Source: Chrysogorgia sp. JL179-B06
Lineage: Eukaryota; Cnidaria; Anthozoa; Scleralcyonacea; Chrysogorgiidae
DNA length: 64,000 bases
NCBI GenBank assembly: GCA_035772405.1
Contig: JAYKKM010000501.1
Location: forward strand, 1,609,001 to 1,673,000
Reading direction: 5' to 3'
Shown: positions 30,657-44,570 of the stretch, one piece after another
Position numbering within the stretch: position 1 is the first letter of the stretch
How the letters are laid out: each line of letters starts with the position of its first letter
Position numbers and translations under genes: made by a program
Notes under the pieces: model-generated
Databases searched by the model: none
What the model was told of the DNA's origin: nothing
The model's input: the letters and a program-made list of their open reading frames with translations, nothing else

Positions 30657-33646
30657 TTACTTATTTAAAAAATGTACTTTCAGTCTTGACTTAAATAAAA
30701 GGAAAGTTTTCGACTGGCGAATTTCAAGTGGGAGTTCATTGAAGCAGAAAGGTCCTTGGAACCAGAAAGATTTTCTGGCTGCTTCAGTTTTTACCCAAGG
30801 CAATCGTAATGAAATGTTGTTGTTCCTTGTCTGATATCTATGGTTCATCTGATTAATATAATTATTAAAAACCGTAATGGATGTTCCCTGAAGACATTGA
30901 AAAATTAGACAGGCTGCCTTTAGCTTCTTCCTGTTAGTGATTGACATCAGACCACATTCCTTATTACTCATATCAGTATTTTTGTAAATCGTTCTTATTG
31001 CCCTCTCCTGCAAGTGTTCGAGTCTGCTCTCAATAGTGTCAGATACTTTCAAAACCGAATTTGAACAATATAAGATAGTTGGTAAGATGATTGCTTTATA
31101 GATAGTTTCTGCAGCCGCTTTGGTCAATGATCTTCTCATTCTGGACAGTAATCTTAATCGAGAGCTGGCTTTCTTAAAAACCTTTTCCAAGTATTCGTTC
31201 ATATTAATACACGGGTCAAGCCAAGTCCCGAGATACTTGTAACCTTTGGCAAAATTTATTAATTTACCATCAATAAAAATTTCCAAAGGAACTGTTGCAG
31301 TAAGTCGTTTTGCTGTTCCAAACAACATTGATTCAGTTTTACCTTGTTTCAAATTTATAATGAGCCTGTTTTCATTCATCCACTCACTGATACCCTTCAT
31401 CTCGGTTATTAATATCTTCTCGATGACCTGGAAACTGCTGTGTGATGTATATATAATGGCATCGTCAGCGTACATTAAAAGGTTGCACTTCTTTACACAT
31501 TTAGCTAAGTCGTTTATATGGAGCAAAAATAGTAACGGTCCGAGAATCGAGCCCTGCGGCACTCCAAATTTGACAGATTTTGTTTCAGATAGACTATTCC
31601 CATACTGTACAAATTGAGAACGACCAGTAAGGTAACTGCACAACCACTTCAATTCGTCATTACATATACCATATAAAGGTAGCTTAGATAGGAGTATATA
31701 GTGCTCAACAGTGTCAAATGCCTTCTGTAAATCTATGAACACTGCCCCAGTTAGTTCACCACGGTCCATAGCACAACGAATATTATCCGTAAGTAGAGTT
31801 ACAGCTAGCTCTGTGTTATATCTTTTCCTAAAACCAAATTGGGATGACGTAATTAAATCATTAAGCTCAAGATAAGATGACAGCTGGTTAAATATAACCC
31901 TTTCGACAATCTTTGATATACATGGCAATATGGAAATTGGACGATAATTTCCAAATGAGCTTCTATCTCCAGATTTAAAAAGAGGCAAAACTTTTGCTAT
32001 TTTTAAACTCTTTGGAAATATTGAATCTTTCATCGATAAGTTCATCATAAAAGTTAACGGACTGGCCAATACCGATGCAGCATCTATGAGTAATTTTGGT
32101 GGTATGTTGTCGTGTCCTGGAGCTTTGGAAGACTTTAAATGAATTAGATGATTGTAGATCTCTCGTTCATTAACTGGTTTAAAAACAAATCGGGTGTCTA
32201 CTTCGTTGATACCCGCAGAGTTTTGCCACACAAAATTTACTGGTAAAAAGTTACACAATCGATCAACACATGTGGTGAAATAATTACAAAAGGAATTAGC
32301 AATTGTTTTCTTGTCTGTGACCATTTCTCCGGAGATGTCAAACGCCGATGTTTTGGGTATTTTAACATTCACAGGGTAGATACTTTTGACAGCTTTCCAA
32401 AATTGTTTTGGATTTGACATGTTTTCGTTTATTAAATTCTTATTGTGTAACATTTTGCTTTTCCGGGTAGCTGCATTTACTTTATTACGAAATTGACGGT
32501 ATTTGAGCCAATCGTTTATTCAATCCACTTTGCTTGGCCTTTCGTAAATGATAATCTCTTTGTTTTATTAGCTGCATAATTTCAGGCGTTCTCCACGGGC
32601 ATTGTAATCCCCGTACCCTCTTGTTGATCAATGGAGCATGTTTATTTACCGCTGCAATTAAAATATTTTCAAAATTACCATATGCATTCTCTACTTCTGA
32701 CTCATTGTAGACAGTATCCCAAGGGGCATTCTTTAGATGTTCAATAAAGTTTTCTTTAACATAGCTTTTGTAATTTCTGCAAGTTATTACACGCGGTTTG
32801 ACTTTGAAATTATTCAGTTTGCGTAAGGTTCCAACCATATGGTGATCGCTTAACCCAGATTCTATTACAGTTGTTTTTGCGATGTTTTGTGGTATATTCG
32901 TTAAAATCACATCAATGAGAGTTTGGGACTCATTAGTGATTCTTGTAGGTTGTTCAACCTTTTGACAAAAACCAAAACCAGTAATAATAGCTTTCAAAGA
33001 TCGATTGCTTTGTCTACTAGTATAATCACAATTCAAGTCACCCAGCATAATAATTTCTTTCTCCTCATAAGACACATCTGCCATCATTGTCTTAAATTTC
33101 TCATTAAAATCCGGTGGAAGATAATCTGATGTATCCCCAGGGCGGTAAATATTTCCTAACAGAACGCTTTTAGATTTTTTAAACAGTAGTTCAACCCATA
33201 TGCATTCGATATCGTTCAGTTCCAAGTCATATCTTCGGTGCCAGTTAAGCGAATTGTGAATATAGACAACAACACCTCCCCCGTTTCCAGTTTAAACGAT
33301 CTTTCCGTTGTGTTGTAAAACCTTGGATGTTAATTTCATCATCAAGGATATCTTTTTGTAGATGGCTTTCACTTATTCCTATAACATGAATCCCGTCTAT
33401 TTCTTTCTGGTCCTTCCGACTTATAAACTCTTCCAAACTGGCTTTATGTGAAATCAGACCACATATATTCTGGTGAACCAACTTAATACCCCTACCTTGC
33501 AATTGATCTCGGGTTTGTGAGGCTTGTCCGAACGATAGAGGACCAGGATTTGTGGCGATATCACCGCTTAACAGAATTATCATCACTGTCAGATATTTCT
33601 TAATACCATAGCAATTTCTTAATTTCTTAATATCTTTCTTAATCAT
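30657..33646 (-). pseudogene. LINE ORF2, copy 4 (two one-base insertions)
   Basis: The 2A-like leader is intact. An extra T near 33292 breaks the frame in the endonuclease after KDRL, and another near 32515 breaks it after the endonuclease. The RT half (598 codons) is open with YADD present. An R-to-W change near the C-terminus (LPWVKTE) is shared with copy 5. Confidence 0.85.
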
Positions 33647-33663
33647 AGCAATTTCTTAATTTC

Positions 33664-33957
33664 TTAATATCCATACCAACTCATTCTTCTTCTTCTTCTA
33701 AGCTTTGATCTGTTTGCTTCAGTGAACAGACGTGCTGACATTTCCTTCCACAGCGTCATTCTGCCCAGCCATTTACTCTCGACCAAATTAATCTTTTGTA
33801 TACATGCCGACCAAGTAGACTGGGAAATATCACTAAAACTTTCGTTAAGGACATCATCTCTGCTGCATACTTTCATATAAGTTGTCGTGCTCATCAAGAA
33901 AATGATGACAACGTACGAGAACAACAACACACCAGTCACCGCCATTTTGACGATCAC
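33664..33957 (-). CDS. LINE upstream small membrane ORF, copy 4
   Basis: 97 codons, identical in type to copy 1. Confidence 0.45.
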   Translation of the reverse strand: MIVKMAVTGVLLFSYVVIIFLMSTTTYMKVCSRDDVLNESFSDISQSTWSACIQKINLVESKWLGRMTLWKEMSARLFTEANRSKLRRRRRMSWYGY

Positions 33958-34069
33958 AAAGACAGAGTTGGAAAGGAGATCTATTTCGTCGACGTGGTCA
34001 TCCGGCGATCTTATAAAGACGGAATGTTTTGGACTGGACCGGAATGGTGGTCAAAGAAAAAAAAATTTT

Positions 34070-34100
<31 letters not shown>

Positions 34101-34693
34101 TTCCTTCAATCAAATTTCCCTTCAATCTTCTGGTGTGGGTCACCCTGCTACTTTCTGTCTGGAACCGGCCTCCAGACCTAAAAAGATTCACACAATCGAT
34201 ATGTGGTTGCATGCCTTTCACGTTTTTGTCGGTGTTTATACGCGAAAAATACTCTAACGAGACCCCCGCCCTCATGAATTACGGCACACTATTCGGGATT
34301 TGGCAGCGCGTGGTCATAACTGGAGGTTTTACGATGAAAATTTCCGTTTTTTCAGGCAATCGCAGTCAAGTGCTGTACCGTGGGGTTCTATTCACGGGGA
34401 ACTGTGGCTCCGGTCGCAATATCCCGTGAATAGGACACCACCCTCACAGCAAACGTAGTATTAATAATTCCAAGCAAGGGAATTCCTTCTCAGTACCTGC
34501 AGGTTACTGTTTTAAGTTCCATAAAGGAATCTCCTGCCTTGGGTGCAACTTTAAGCACTCTTGTTTTAAATGCCAGGGTAACCACCGGCACACCCAATGT
34601 AATTTTCGTGGCTCTACCGAAAAATCAACCTCAGTTAACGGACCGCTCTGGCTCTTCTCTGCCGACTCCAGTAAAATTAAACCCTCTAGTTGA
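34101..34693 (+). pseudogene. DIRS gag C-terminus, unit 4
   Basis: Shared frame break plus a private extra A near 34452 and a rearranged stretch near 34640 (loss of CTAAG, gain of G). Confidence 0.7.
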
Positions 34694-35085
34694 GCTTCTT
34701 TCCGGGTATCAGCCAACGCTTTTACAATTTCTAATTTATGGTTTTTCATATGGTTTTTATTTACACTTTCAGGGTGACTCCCCTTTGTACGAGGCTAAAA
34801 ATTTATCCTCAGCTTTACAAAATCCTCAAGTCGTCGACATGACATTAGGAAAAGAATTGGCTGCTAATCGTTTAGCCTGGCCGTTCACGACCCCGCCATT
34901 CCCTTCATTTTGTGTTTCACCATTAGGTCTTGTCCCTAAAAAGATTCCGGGGGATTTTCGGCTTATTCATCATTTATCCTTCCCTAAGGGTCTTTCTGTC
35001 AATGATGGTATTAATTCTGAAAATACGACCGTAAAGTACGCCCACGGTTACCGATGCTATCCGCTTAATCAAAGAAATGCAATAA
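34539..35085 (+). pseudogene. DIRS pol N-terminal RT fragment, unit 4
   Basis: Open through FRLIHHLSFP. An extra C near 35043 changes the last codons before the Penelope junction. Confidence 0.7.
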
Positions 35086-35398
35086 TTTTTATCGCAAGAA
35101 ATGCAATAAATTATGTTGGTGGACGTGCATGAAAAATAACAACTGTAGTGGGATTGAGAAAAGGGCATGTATTACAGCGGGAACGGCCGCAAGAAAATGT
35201 TCCCGCTGGTGCCGAGGTATTTTGTTTAAGGGCACTATGTACTAAGGAGTCACAAATGTTTTTTATTACGGCAAAAAGATATCAAAGGGTTTTCGGTGAA
35301 AATGGCTAACGTCTCAGGATCATTTTGTAAAATGTGAAAATTCCGATTAATAATATTTTTAACTTTAAAATTGAAAGGATGAAATGTTAGAACTAAAG
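35086..35398 (-). mobile_element. Inverted Penelope fragment, unit 4
   Basis: Same 30-nt loss as unit 3, plus an extra T near 35264. Confidence 0.75.
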
Positions 35399-35408
35399 CA
35401 ATTCAGTT

Positions 35409-36620
35409 GGGTCCAAGCTATGGTCCAATCTTGGGTCCAAGCTATGCTAACTTATTTGTTGGTTATGTTGAAAAACAGATCTTTGAACAATACACGGGTC
35501 CCTTGCCTGATTTTTTCGGCAGATTTATCGATGACTGTTTAGGAACAGCGTCGTGTTCACGTGTCCTTTTAGAGCAGTTCATCAACTTTGTTGATGATTT
35601 TTCATCCTGCTCTGAAGCTCACGTGGGAAATCAGCGAGACCTCTGTGTCGTTCCTTGATATTTTAATTTCGATTAATGGTGATCGATTCGCTGAAAACGT
35701 CGGTCTCGTACAAGCCTACTGACTCCCATAGTTATCTTCCATTTTCATCCTCTCATCCCAACCACACTAAGCAATCCATCCCTTACTCTCAATTATTGCG
35801 TCTTCGCCGCTTATGTAGCGACGACCAAGATTTTCAAGCCAAATCAATGGAAATGAGATCTTTTTTGTCCAACGTAGTTACCCTACCAACCTTTTAGACC
35901 TCGCCGTTCAGAAAGCTTTTCTCGTCCCCCGTTTAGACGCCCTTGAACCATCTTTGGAACGAGTTTCAAACAATAAAATTCCTTTAGTTCTAACATTTCA
36001 TTCTTTCAATTTTAAAGTAAAAAATATTATTAATCGGAATTTTCACATTTTACAAAATGATCCTGAGACGTCAGCCATTTTCACCGACAACCCTTTGGTA
36101 TCTTTTCGCCATAATAAAAACATTCGTGACTCCTTAGTACATGGTGCCCTTAAACAAAATACCTCGGCACCAGCAGTGAACATTTTCTTGCGGCCGTTCC
36201 CGCTGTAACACATGCCCCCCAAATTCGACCACACAATCCGTCATGCTTTTTCATGCACGTCCACCAACATAATTTGTTGCATTTCTTGTGATAAATGCCC
36301 TAAAATCTACATCGGTGAAACTGGGCGACGCCTTTCAGACAGGTTTGCTGAACATCTTCGTTCCGTGAGGATCAATGATGGTGACAAACCTGTAGCCCGC
36401 CATTTTCAACAGCTTCAACCATTTGGTTTCAGACATGAAAGTCTGTGCCATCCTTCCCATCTCCGGTGGCAACGATAACCGCAAGCGGCAAGAGAAGCGT
36501 CTCATTTTTAAACTTGGCACCACACATCCTCTTGGTCTTAACGAACGTTTTTCTTTTATTTAATTTCCTAAAAGTTTTTTGTTATTTTAGTTTGCTTGGA
36601 ACTTTTTTTCCTTTTCAAGT
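35409..36620 (+). pseudogene. Penelope RT and GIY-YIG fragment, unit 4
   Basis: Ancestral breaks as in unit 1. Private extra bases near 35600 and 36404 shift the RT and the GIY-YIG domain. Confidence 0.8.
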
Positions 36621-36637
36621 ATAAATATACCGGGCGG

Positions 36638-37012
36638 AAATGAATATTAATTCGAATGTGGAGAGCCATCTGATGAAACTTGCCACCCCATTTCTTTGAT
36701 GACTTTTCTGTTCTTTCTTCTTGAAATTCAACCTTTGAATTGCTTATCAGAGAAAGTTTACTAATTTCTAAATTTAAAACCCTGTCTCAACGGAAATGTC
36801 AGTTCCGTTCCGCTTTCTTTGTTTTGATTTTGTTCTGATTGGCTTATTATTAACACTGTAAATGTATTTAAATAATAGTTTTCACATTGAGAATGTTGCG
36901 TGTTGCAACGAAACGTCTCAGTAAATTCCTTTAAAAATTCGTTTCTTGTTATGTTTGTTATGAGATAGCTCTCCACATTCGAATTTTGAGCTGTGCTCTA
37001 ATATTCATTTTA
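36638..37012. mobile_element. MITE-like element, unit 4
   Basis: Both terminal inverted repeats present. Confidence 0.6.
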
Positions 37013-37854
37013 CGATATATATATATATATACTTGGAAGAGAGTATGTTAACAGTAATCGAAATGGCAAAGTTCCAGGTAAACGGCGTTTTTTTGTGGTT
37101 TATAATTAATATCAATTAAGGTATAACCGACGTACGAAGTCGCCCATATTTGGCTTCACGCCTATGACTGAAATTTATCGTTCCAAGTGTGTGCAAGTAG
37201 CTGGCGTGAGTTTGGAGGTCACCGATTAGGTAAAGAATAATCAAATTACAGGACGTATTTATTACAAGAGGTACACAACTTGCAATCTCTTTTAGATAAT
37301 TTGCAACATTTGAAGAGCAATGAAACAATTTATAACAAAGCATCTTTAGTGGCTGGAGAAATGAATATCTCGCGATCTGCTCATGGAGATAATGATTTCC
37401 AAGTTACAAGATTACTTATCTTACAAAATAATGATTTAGCGCTTAAACTATTACGAACCACTAACCAGTTTATGAAGCGTTTTCACTGGACGTATTGGCT
37501 GGCGGTCATATTGGTGCCACGCTTGCTCTCTCTTCTTCAGATGCGGACGTATATGGCATTAAGCTACTAGGACTTGAACATCAGTCTTTGACCTTGTCTT
37601 AACCCTACTTCATGAGATTATATTCGAACATAACTGAATGGTTGGAGCGTTTTACCAACAGTTTTGTGTTATCTGAGACTTTTGTCTGGATCTGTAAAAA
37701 TCTTGAAGACGTTTCTTATCTGGAGTCTATTGTATTTTACAATGAGTATCTAATGAATTTCCAATTAGGAAATTTAATGCTTTACTTTGATATAGGTAGA
37801 TTGCTTTAATCGACTTAATAATAATAGTTTACAAGGAATAGAAAGGACCTGTAC
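37013..37854 (+). other. Unrecognised ORF segment, unit 4
   Basis: Equivalent of 6729-7569, with both short frames open (37280-37570 and 37612-37809). Confidence 0.3.
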
Positions 37855-38181
37855 CTTTTTTAATGAGAACGGTTGTTCTTGATATCATTGAATGCACCCA
37901 TTGAGGCATAGTAATGACACATTGATAAATTCCACCGTCATCAAATGTCGCATTCTTCACGAATAGCGAGCCGCCGTCAATGATGGAGATTCTTTCTCCA
38001 ACTCCAGAATCAGGACTCATAATAGATCCTAAATATTTTGCCGTCGGTCCACTGCTGGTTTTTAAAATTCCAATATAGGTCGAGGTCACAGTCTTTGCAT
38101 ACATATTTTATGACAATTATGAAATTTGATCCATGGAAACGTGAATAGTTCGATTCACTGGCGTAGTTAGATTGAAATATG
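37855..38181 (-). pseudogene. Orphan Ig V-like exon, unit 4 (compensating indels)
   Basis: An extra T near 38061 and a missing C near 38133 shift the frame between CKDC and the first strand. The C-terminal half and splice sites are unchanged. Confidence 0.55.
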
Positions 38182-38551
38182 CTAAATAAGGAAAAACAAA
38201 TCTAATAAAGTAAATTTAATACATGGCACTTACTTATGGACATTCTGATCGACTTATTTTTTCCGGTCCGTATCCTACCAAATCCTGCTTTCTGATTGGC
38301 TAACGAGCGGTCCAGTTTTAAATGCATTTTATAAGCCGTAAAATATTCTAAAAAACATTTGAAAATAAACTCAAACGAGATTGAACATATTGAAAGACAT
38401 ATAAGTGAGTTTTTATTATCCGAAAAGAGAATAATTAACACTTAATTTCCTTTGACGAAGGTAAAAGCACATGAGACTTTCCTTTTTTGTCCATTACAAA
38501 TACTGATGACGACCGGATATTAAGGGAAAAAAAAAATTTACCGTTTTAGTC

Positions 38552-38602
38552 GGTCCGCATTGAGAAATATTTCCATCGGGAAATATTTTCTACATACGGA
38601 CC
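38552..38602. repeat. Palindrome, unit 4
   Basis: One extra T in the right arm, and C-to-A at the loop. Confidence 0.85.
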
Positions 38603-39037
38603 CCCAGTCAATAAATAAAATATTTGCTTGCGAATAGGCATTTTTATTTCCTCTTTCTTAATAGTATTTAGTAGATTAGTAGATTACTTGAGCTTATCAG
38701 GAAGAACAAGGCATGCTTGTAAAGTCTAAAGATAGGAAATTCCTTAAATACTGAAGAATAAGGGAGCTCTTAGATTTCGCTCGAGGACATAGGTATTATA
38801 ATACACGGTCAATCACTTATTCGATCATTCACATCTCTTCATCACCAAGAGAAGACGTGCTTCTTGTCAAGTCGTGACGCGGTATCTTTTATTCAAGTAA
38901 GGTTTTCACACCCCCTTTTTTGTATTATAGTCTTATTAACCTGTTGTTCTGCGCCACTAGTGTGATTTTACGTTCTTCTCTCTATCGTTTTTGTGTACAG
39001 CATTACTGTTAATTAATTTTATCCGTTATTTGCATCA

Positions 39038-39623
39038 ATGGCTCATTCACTACCTAAAGTTCTTATCCTAGGTCATTCGTTTGTCCGAAGACTTAAGTCC
39101 GACTTAAACAGTAATTTCGACAAGCGAGCTTCAATAGACTTCGGATTAACCAAGGACGCTTTCATACATATGCACGGTATTGGCGGTCGCACGGTTCCGA
39201 AACTCAAGCAGCATGACTTAAGTGTGGTTTCCCGCCTAGCGCCGGATATAGTAATTCTGGAGATAGGAACTAACGATTTATCCTATTCTAACCCAGAGGT
39301 CGTCGGTTCTATTATTGAAGACTTTGTCCGTCTTCTTTTAGATAAGTTTTCCGTTCGTGTCATAGCTGTTTGCCACGTTACTCCGCGCGCTAACAGTCAG
39401 GCACGGGCATTGCATTTTAATATGCAGGCCACTATTCTGAACCAATACCTGCGCGTTGTATTGGAACAATTCTCCTCCGTCGTCTGCTGGACACACAGCG
39501 GTTTTTCAAACGCCGGTGTAACTCCCTTTTTATCTGACGGTGTTCATTTCAACCATATAGGCCTATATGCCTTTGTACCGGAGCTATCGCGGTGCTATTT
39601 TGACTGCTTTACGCCGCTTGTAA
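39038..39623 (+). pseudogene. SGNH hydrolase of the DIRS element, unit 4 (nearly intact)
   Basis: The best copy: open through all SGNH blocks (GHSFVRRL, GTNDLS, SDGVHFNHIG). An extra T near 39573 shifts only the last 20 residues, so the frame runs on to 39649 instead of the usual TAA at 39621. Confidence 0.82.
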
Positions 39624-39904
39624 CAATGTATACGTTCAAAAACCCCTAATTTTCTTGCTGGTTTAATTACGTTGCCAATTTGCTTCGTTGCTAAAATTGT
39701 ACAACATGAGTTTTACTTTTCGTAATCTGAACACTTTTAATCAGATAAGCGGCCTACAGCACCACTTAAATTGATCCACACTCATGGAATGTTTTCGTTA
39801 CAATGGACAATGCCCCATTTATCTGGTTAGGGTGTGGTAAACCTTTTCTTCTTTATTCTGGTTCATGGTAATTTTCATGTGGTGCACGTTTCTATTTGCA
39901 TTTT

Positions 39905-40184
39905 CTCCATTTATGGGGATGTGTGTAGTTTATGTTGAATTTTTATTGTCCTCGCCTTCATTTGTTGAGGTTTGTTTTTTATTGATTGTATGTGTTTCTC
40001 CGTTTGTACGGAGTTTTGTCCTCACATTATGTTGAGGTTTTGTACCAATATTTATATTGGGTCTATCGTCCTCACCTTATTGGTTGAGGTATTGTTTTAA
40101 CCGTTTGGTTGAACAAGTTGTCTCCAATTAATTGGAGTTTGTTCTCACTTCTGTTGAGATTTTGTCCCAACAATAATTGTTGGG
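39905..40184 (+). other. Hairpin chain before gag, unit 4
   Basis: Same as in unit 1, all stems intact. Confidence 0.7.
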
Positions 40185-40370
40185 CTTTTTATTCTTCACC
40201 GTTTGGCCATCCAGGGCTTGTGATGCGGCGACTACTACATGTCAGCCATGCTTGTCCTGCGAAAATTTATCAATCAATTTTTCACGTTTCATCATACCTA
40301 TCGGAGGTACCTTTTACGTTCAAACATAAATTGCATCCTCTGCTCTTTTTGCAAGTTTCTCGTTTCAGTG

Positions 40371-40925
40371 ATGCCTCCTAAACGATCGCAACAACGCAAA
40401 AGACCTTCCGCGAGTTCCACAGAAGCCCCTTCTTCCCGCCGCAGCCGTCGCCTTTCGACCGTAGCTTCAGAACTACCCGTTGCGGCAGAGATAGAAGTCA
40501 CTGATCAGTCCGATGTCTGTCTACGTCAGCAATCCGGACCAGAGAATTATTTTCCCCAAGAGCTGATCCAGACCTTAGTGACTACAGTCACTGCCGAAGT
40601 CACGAAGAATTTGTCGGCCTTGCTACGACCCACTTCTGCACCGTCGCTGCCCGTGCTTCCACAAGAAGATCTTGGACACGCGACAAGCCTGCCTGTTGCC
40701 AGACCAGTTTCGACATTGGTAAACGGGGCAATAGCCGCGGCTCACTCGAGCATTTCAGGTGAGCCGCAGTTAATGCCCCCAACACATTCTTCTGCATCTG
40801 TGCAGCTGTTTCATTCGGCTAACTTGCCTATTGATTCGCGTGTTTCGGATAAAATCAAGGCAAAAATTTGGAATGAGGAATTCGTCGATTTCGGCTGTTT
40901 GTTAGGCGATCCCGGGCTGGACGAT
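40371..40925 (+). pseudogene. DIRS gag N-terminus, junction of units 4 and 5
   Basis: Open from ATG to GLDD like the copy at 29889, then cut by the LINE. Confidence 0.77.
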
Positions 40926-41138
40926 AATAATAATAATAATAATAAAATACATATTTATACAGGGTAACCTTGTCAGCAAATATTCATGCTGTTATCAATA
41001 AGGGCCCTGTGTACTTCTACAAACTACAATTACAAGCTAAAAATTACAAACTACATACTAAAAACTATATGAGTATAAACCTAAAATTACATAAATTACT
41101 ACTATAATGTTAAAAATAAATAATAAAATTAGAAAAGT

Positions 41139-44124
41139 TTACTTATTTAAAAAATGTACTTTCAGTCTTGACTTAAATAAAAGGAAAGTTTTCGACTGGC
41201 GAATTTCAAGTGGGAGTTCATTGAAGCAGAAAGGTCCTTGGAACCAGAAAGATTTTCTGGCTGCTTCAGTTTTTACCCAAGGCAATCGTAATGAAATGTT
41301 GTTGTTCCTTGTCTGATATCTATGGTTCATCTGATTAATATAATTATTAAAAACCGTAATGGATGTTCCTGAAGACATTGAAAAATTAGACAGGCTGCCT
41401 TTAGCTTCTTCCTGTTAGTGATTGACATCAGACCACATTCCTTATTACTCATATCAGTATTTTTGTAAATCGTTCTTATTGCCCTCTCCTGCAAGTGTTC
41501 GAGTCTGCTCTCAATAGTGTCAGATACTTTCAAAACCGAATTTGAACAATATAAGATAGTTGGTAAGATGATTGCTTTATAGATAGTTTCTGCAGCCGCT
41601 TTGGTCAATGATCTTCTCATTCTGGACAGTAATCTTAATCGAGAGCTGGCTTTCTTAAAAACCTTTTCCAAGTATTCGTTCATATTAATACACGGGTCAA
41701 AGCCAAGTCCCGAGATACTTGTAACCTTTGGCAAAATTTATTAATTTACCATCAATAAAAATTTCCAAAGGAACTGTTGCAGTAAGTCGTTTTGCTGTTC
41801 CAAACAACATTGATTCAGTTTTACCTTGTTTCAAATTTATAATGAGCCTGTTTTCATTCATCCACTCACTGATACCCTTCATCTCGGTTATTAATATCTT
41901 CTCGATGACCTGGAAACTGCTGTGTGATGTATATATAATGGCATCGTCAGCGTACATTAAAAGGTTGCACTTCTTTACACATTTAGCTAAGTCGTTTATA
42001 TGGAGCAAAAATAGTAACGGTCCGAGAATCGAGCCCTGCGGCACTCCAAATTTGACAGATTTTGTTTCAGATAGACTATTCCCATACTGTACAAATTGAG
42101 AACGACCAGTAAGGTAACTGCACAACCACTTCAATTCGTCATTACATATACCATATAAAGGTAGCTTAGATAGGAGTATATAGTGCTCAACAGTGTCAAA
42201 TGCCTTCTGTAAATCTATGAACACTGCCCCAGTTAGTTCACCACGGTCCATAGCACGACGAATATTATCCGTAAGTAGAGTTACAGCTAGCTCTGTGTTA
42301 TATCTTTTCCTAAAACCAAATTGGGATGACGTAATTAAATCATTAAGCTCAAGATAAGATGACAGCTGGTTAAATATAACCCTTTCGACAATCTTTGATA
42401 TACATGGCAATATGGAAATTGGACGATAATTTCCAAATGAGCTTCTATCTCCAGATTTAAAAAGAGGCAAAACTTTTGCTATTTTTAAACTCTTTGGAAA
42501 TATTGAATCTTTCATCGATAAGTTCATCATAAAAGTTAACGGACTGGCCAATACCGATGCAGCATCTATGAGTAATTTTGGTGGTATGTTGTCGTGTCCT
42601 GGAGCTTTGGAAGACTTTAAATGAATTAGATGATTGTAGATCTCTCGTTCATTAACTGGTTTAAAAACAAATCGGGTGTCTACTTCGTTGATACCCGCAG
42701 AGTTTTGCCACACAAAATTTACTGGTAAAAAGTTACACAATCGATCAACACATGTGGTGAAATAATTACAAAAGGAATTAGCAATTGTTTTCTTGTCTGT
42801 GACCATTTCTCCGGAGATGTCAAACGCCGATGTTTTGGGTATTTTAACATTCACAGGGTAGATACTTTTGACAGCTTTCCAAAATTGTTTTGGATTTGAC
42901 ATGTTTTCGTTTATTAAATTCTTATTGTGTAACATTTTGCTTTTCCGGGTAGCTGCATTTACTTTATTACGAAATTGACGGTATTTGAGCCAATCGTTAT
43001 TCAATCCACTTTGCTTGGCCTTTCGTAAATGATAATCTCTTTGTTTTATTAGCTGCATAATTTCAGGCGTTCTCCACGGGCATTGTAATCCCCGTACCCT
43101 CTTGTTGATCAATGGAGCATGTTTATTTACCGCTGCAATTAAAATATTTCAAAATTACCATATGCATTCTCTACTTCTGACTCATTGTAGACAGTATCCC
43201 AAGGGCATTCTTTAGATGTTCAATAAAGTTTTCTTTAACATAGCTTTTGTAATTTCTGCAAGTTATTACACGCGGTTTGACTTTGAAATTATTCAGTTTG
43301 CGTAAGGTTCCAACCATATGGTGATCGCTTAACCCAGATTCTATTACAGTTGTTTTTGCGATGTTTTGTGGTATATTCGTTTAAAATCACATCAATGAGA
43401 GTTTGGGACTCATTAGTGATTCTTGTAGGTTGTTCAACCTTTTGACAAAAACCAAAACCAGTAATAATAGCTTTCAAAGATCGATTGCTTTGTCTACTAG
43501 TATAATCACAATTCAAGTCACCCAGCATAATAATTTCTTTCTCCTCATAAGACACATCTGCCATCATTGTCTTAAATTTCTCATTAAAATCCGGTGGAAG
43601 ATAATCTGATGTATCCCCAGGGCGGTAAATATTTCCTAACAGAACGCTTTTAGATTTTTTAAACAGTAGTTCAACCCATATGCATTCGATATCGTTCAGT
43701 TCCAAGTCATATCTTCGTGCCAGTTAAGCGAATTGTGAATATAGACAACAACACCTCCCCCGTTTCCAGTTAAACGATCTTTCCGTTGTGTTGTAAAACC
43801 TTGGATGTTAATTTCATCATCAAGGATATCTTTTTGTAGATGGCTTTCACTTATTCCTATAACATGAATCCCGTCTATTTCTTTCTGGTCCTTCCGACTT
43901 ATAAACTCTTCCAAACTGGCTTTATGTGAAATCAGACCACATATATTCTGGTGAACCAACTTAATACCCCTACCTTGCAATTGATCTCGGGTTTGTGAGG
44001 CTTGTCCGAACGATAGAGGACCAGGATTTGTGGCGATATCACCGCTTAACAGAATTATCATCACTGTCAGATATTTCTTAATACCATAGCAATTTCTTAA
44101 TTTCTTAATATCTTTCTTAATCAT
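41139..44124 (-). pseudogene. LINE ORF2, copy 5 (six one-base indels)
   Basis: The 2A-like leader is intact. Frame breaks lie near 43717, 43381, 43203, 43148, 41701 and 41368, all single-base and mostly in homopolymers. The central RT (471 codons, 41697-43112) is open and contains YADD. Confidence 0.85.
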
Positions 44125-44141
44125 AGCAATTTCTTAATTTC

Positions 44142-44435
44142 TTAATATCCATACCAACTCATTCTTCTTCTTCTTCTAAGCTTTGATCTGTTTGCTTCAG
44201 TGAACAGACGTGCTGACATTTCCTTCCACAGCGTCATTCTGCCCAGCCATTTACTCTCGACCAAATTAATCTTTTGTATACATGCCGACCAAGTAGACTG
44301 GGAAATATCACTAAAACTTTCGTTAAGGACATCATCTCTGCTGCATACTTTCATATAAGTTGTCGTGCTCATCAAGAAAATGATGACAACGTACGAGAAC
44401 AACAACACACCAGTCACCGCCATTTTGACGATCAC
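44142..44435 (-). CDS. LINE upstream small membrane ORF, copy 5
   Basis: 97 codons, as in copy 1. Confidence 0.45.
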   Translation of the reverse strand: MIVKMAVTGVLLFSYVVIIFLMSTTTYMKVCSRDDVLNESFSDISQSTWSACIQKINLVESKWLGRMTLWKEMSARLFTEANRSKLRRRRRMSWYGY

Positions 44436-44570
44436 AAAGACAGAGTTGGAAAGGAGATCTATTTCGTCGACGTGGTCATCCGGCGATCTTATAAAGACGG
44501 AATGTTTTGGACTGGACCGGAATGGTGGTCAAAGAAAAAAAAATTTAAAAAAATAAATAAATAAATAAAT

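Larger units (their letters stand above)
30444..34100 (-). mobile_element. Jockey/CR1-like LINE, copy 4
   Basis: Same site and structure as copy 1. Confidence 0.85.
30310..40791. repeat. Tandem composite repeat, unit 4
   Basis: Full-size unit (10,482 nt). It shares with unit 5 a G-to-A change in the LINE C-terminal coding region (30796). It has many private one-base indels in homopolymers, for example near 32515, 33293, 35041, 35263 and 36404. Confidence 0.95.
40926..44570 (-). mobile_element. Jockey/CR1-like LINE, copy 5
   Basis: Same site and structure; shorter A-rich 5' end. Confidence 0.85.
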
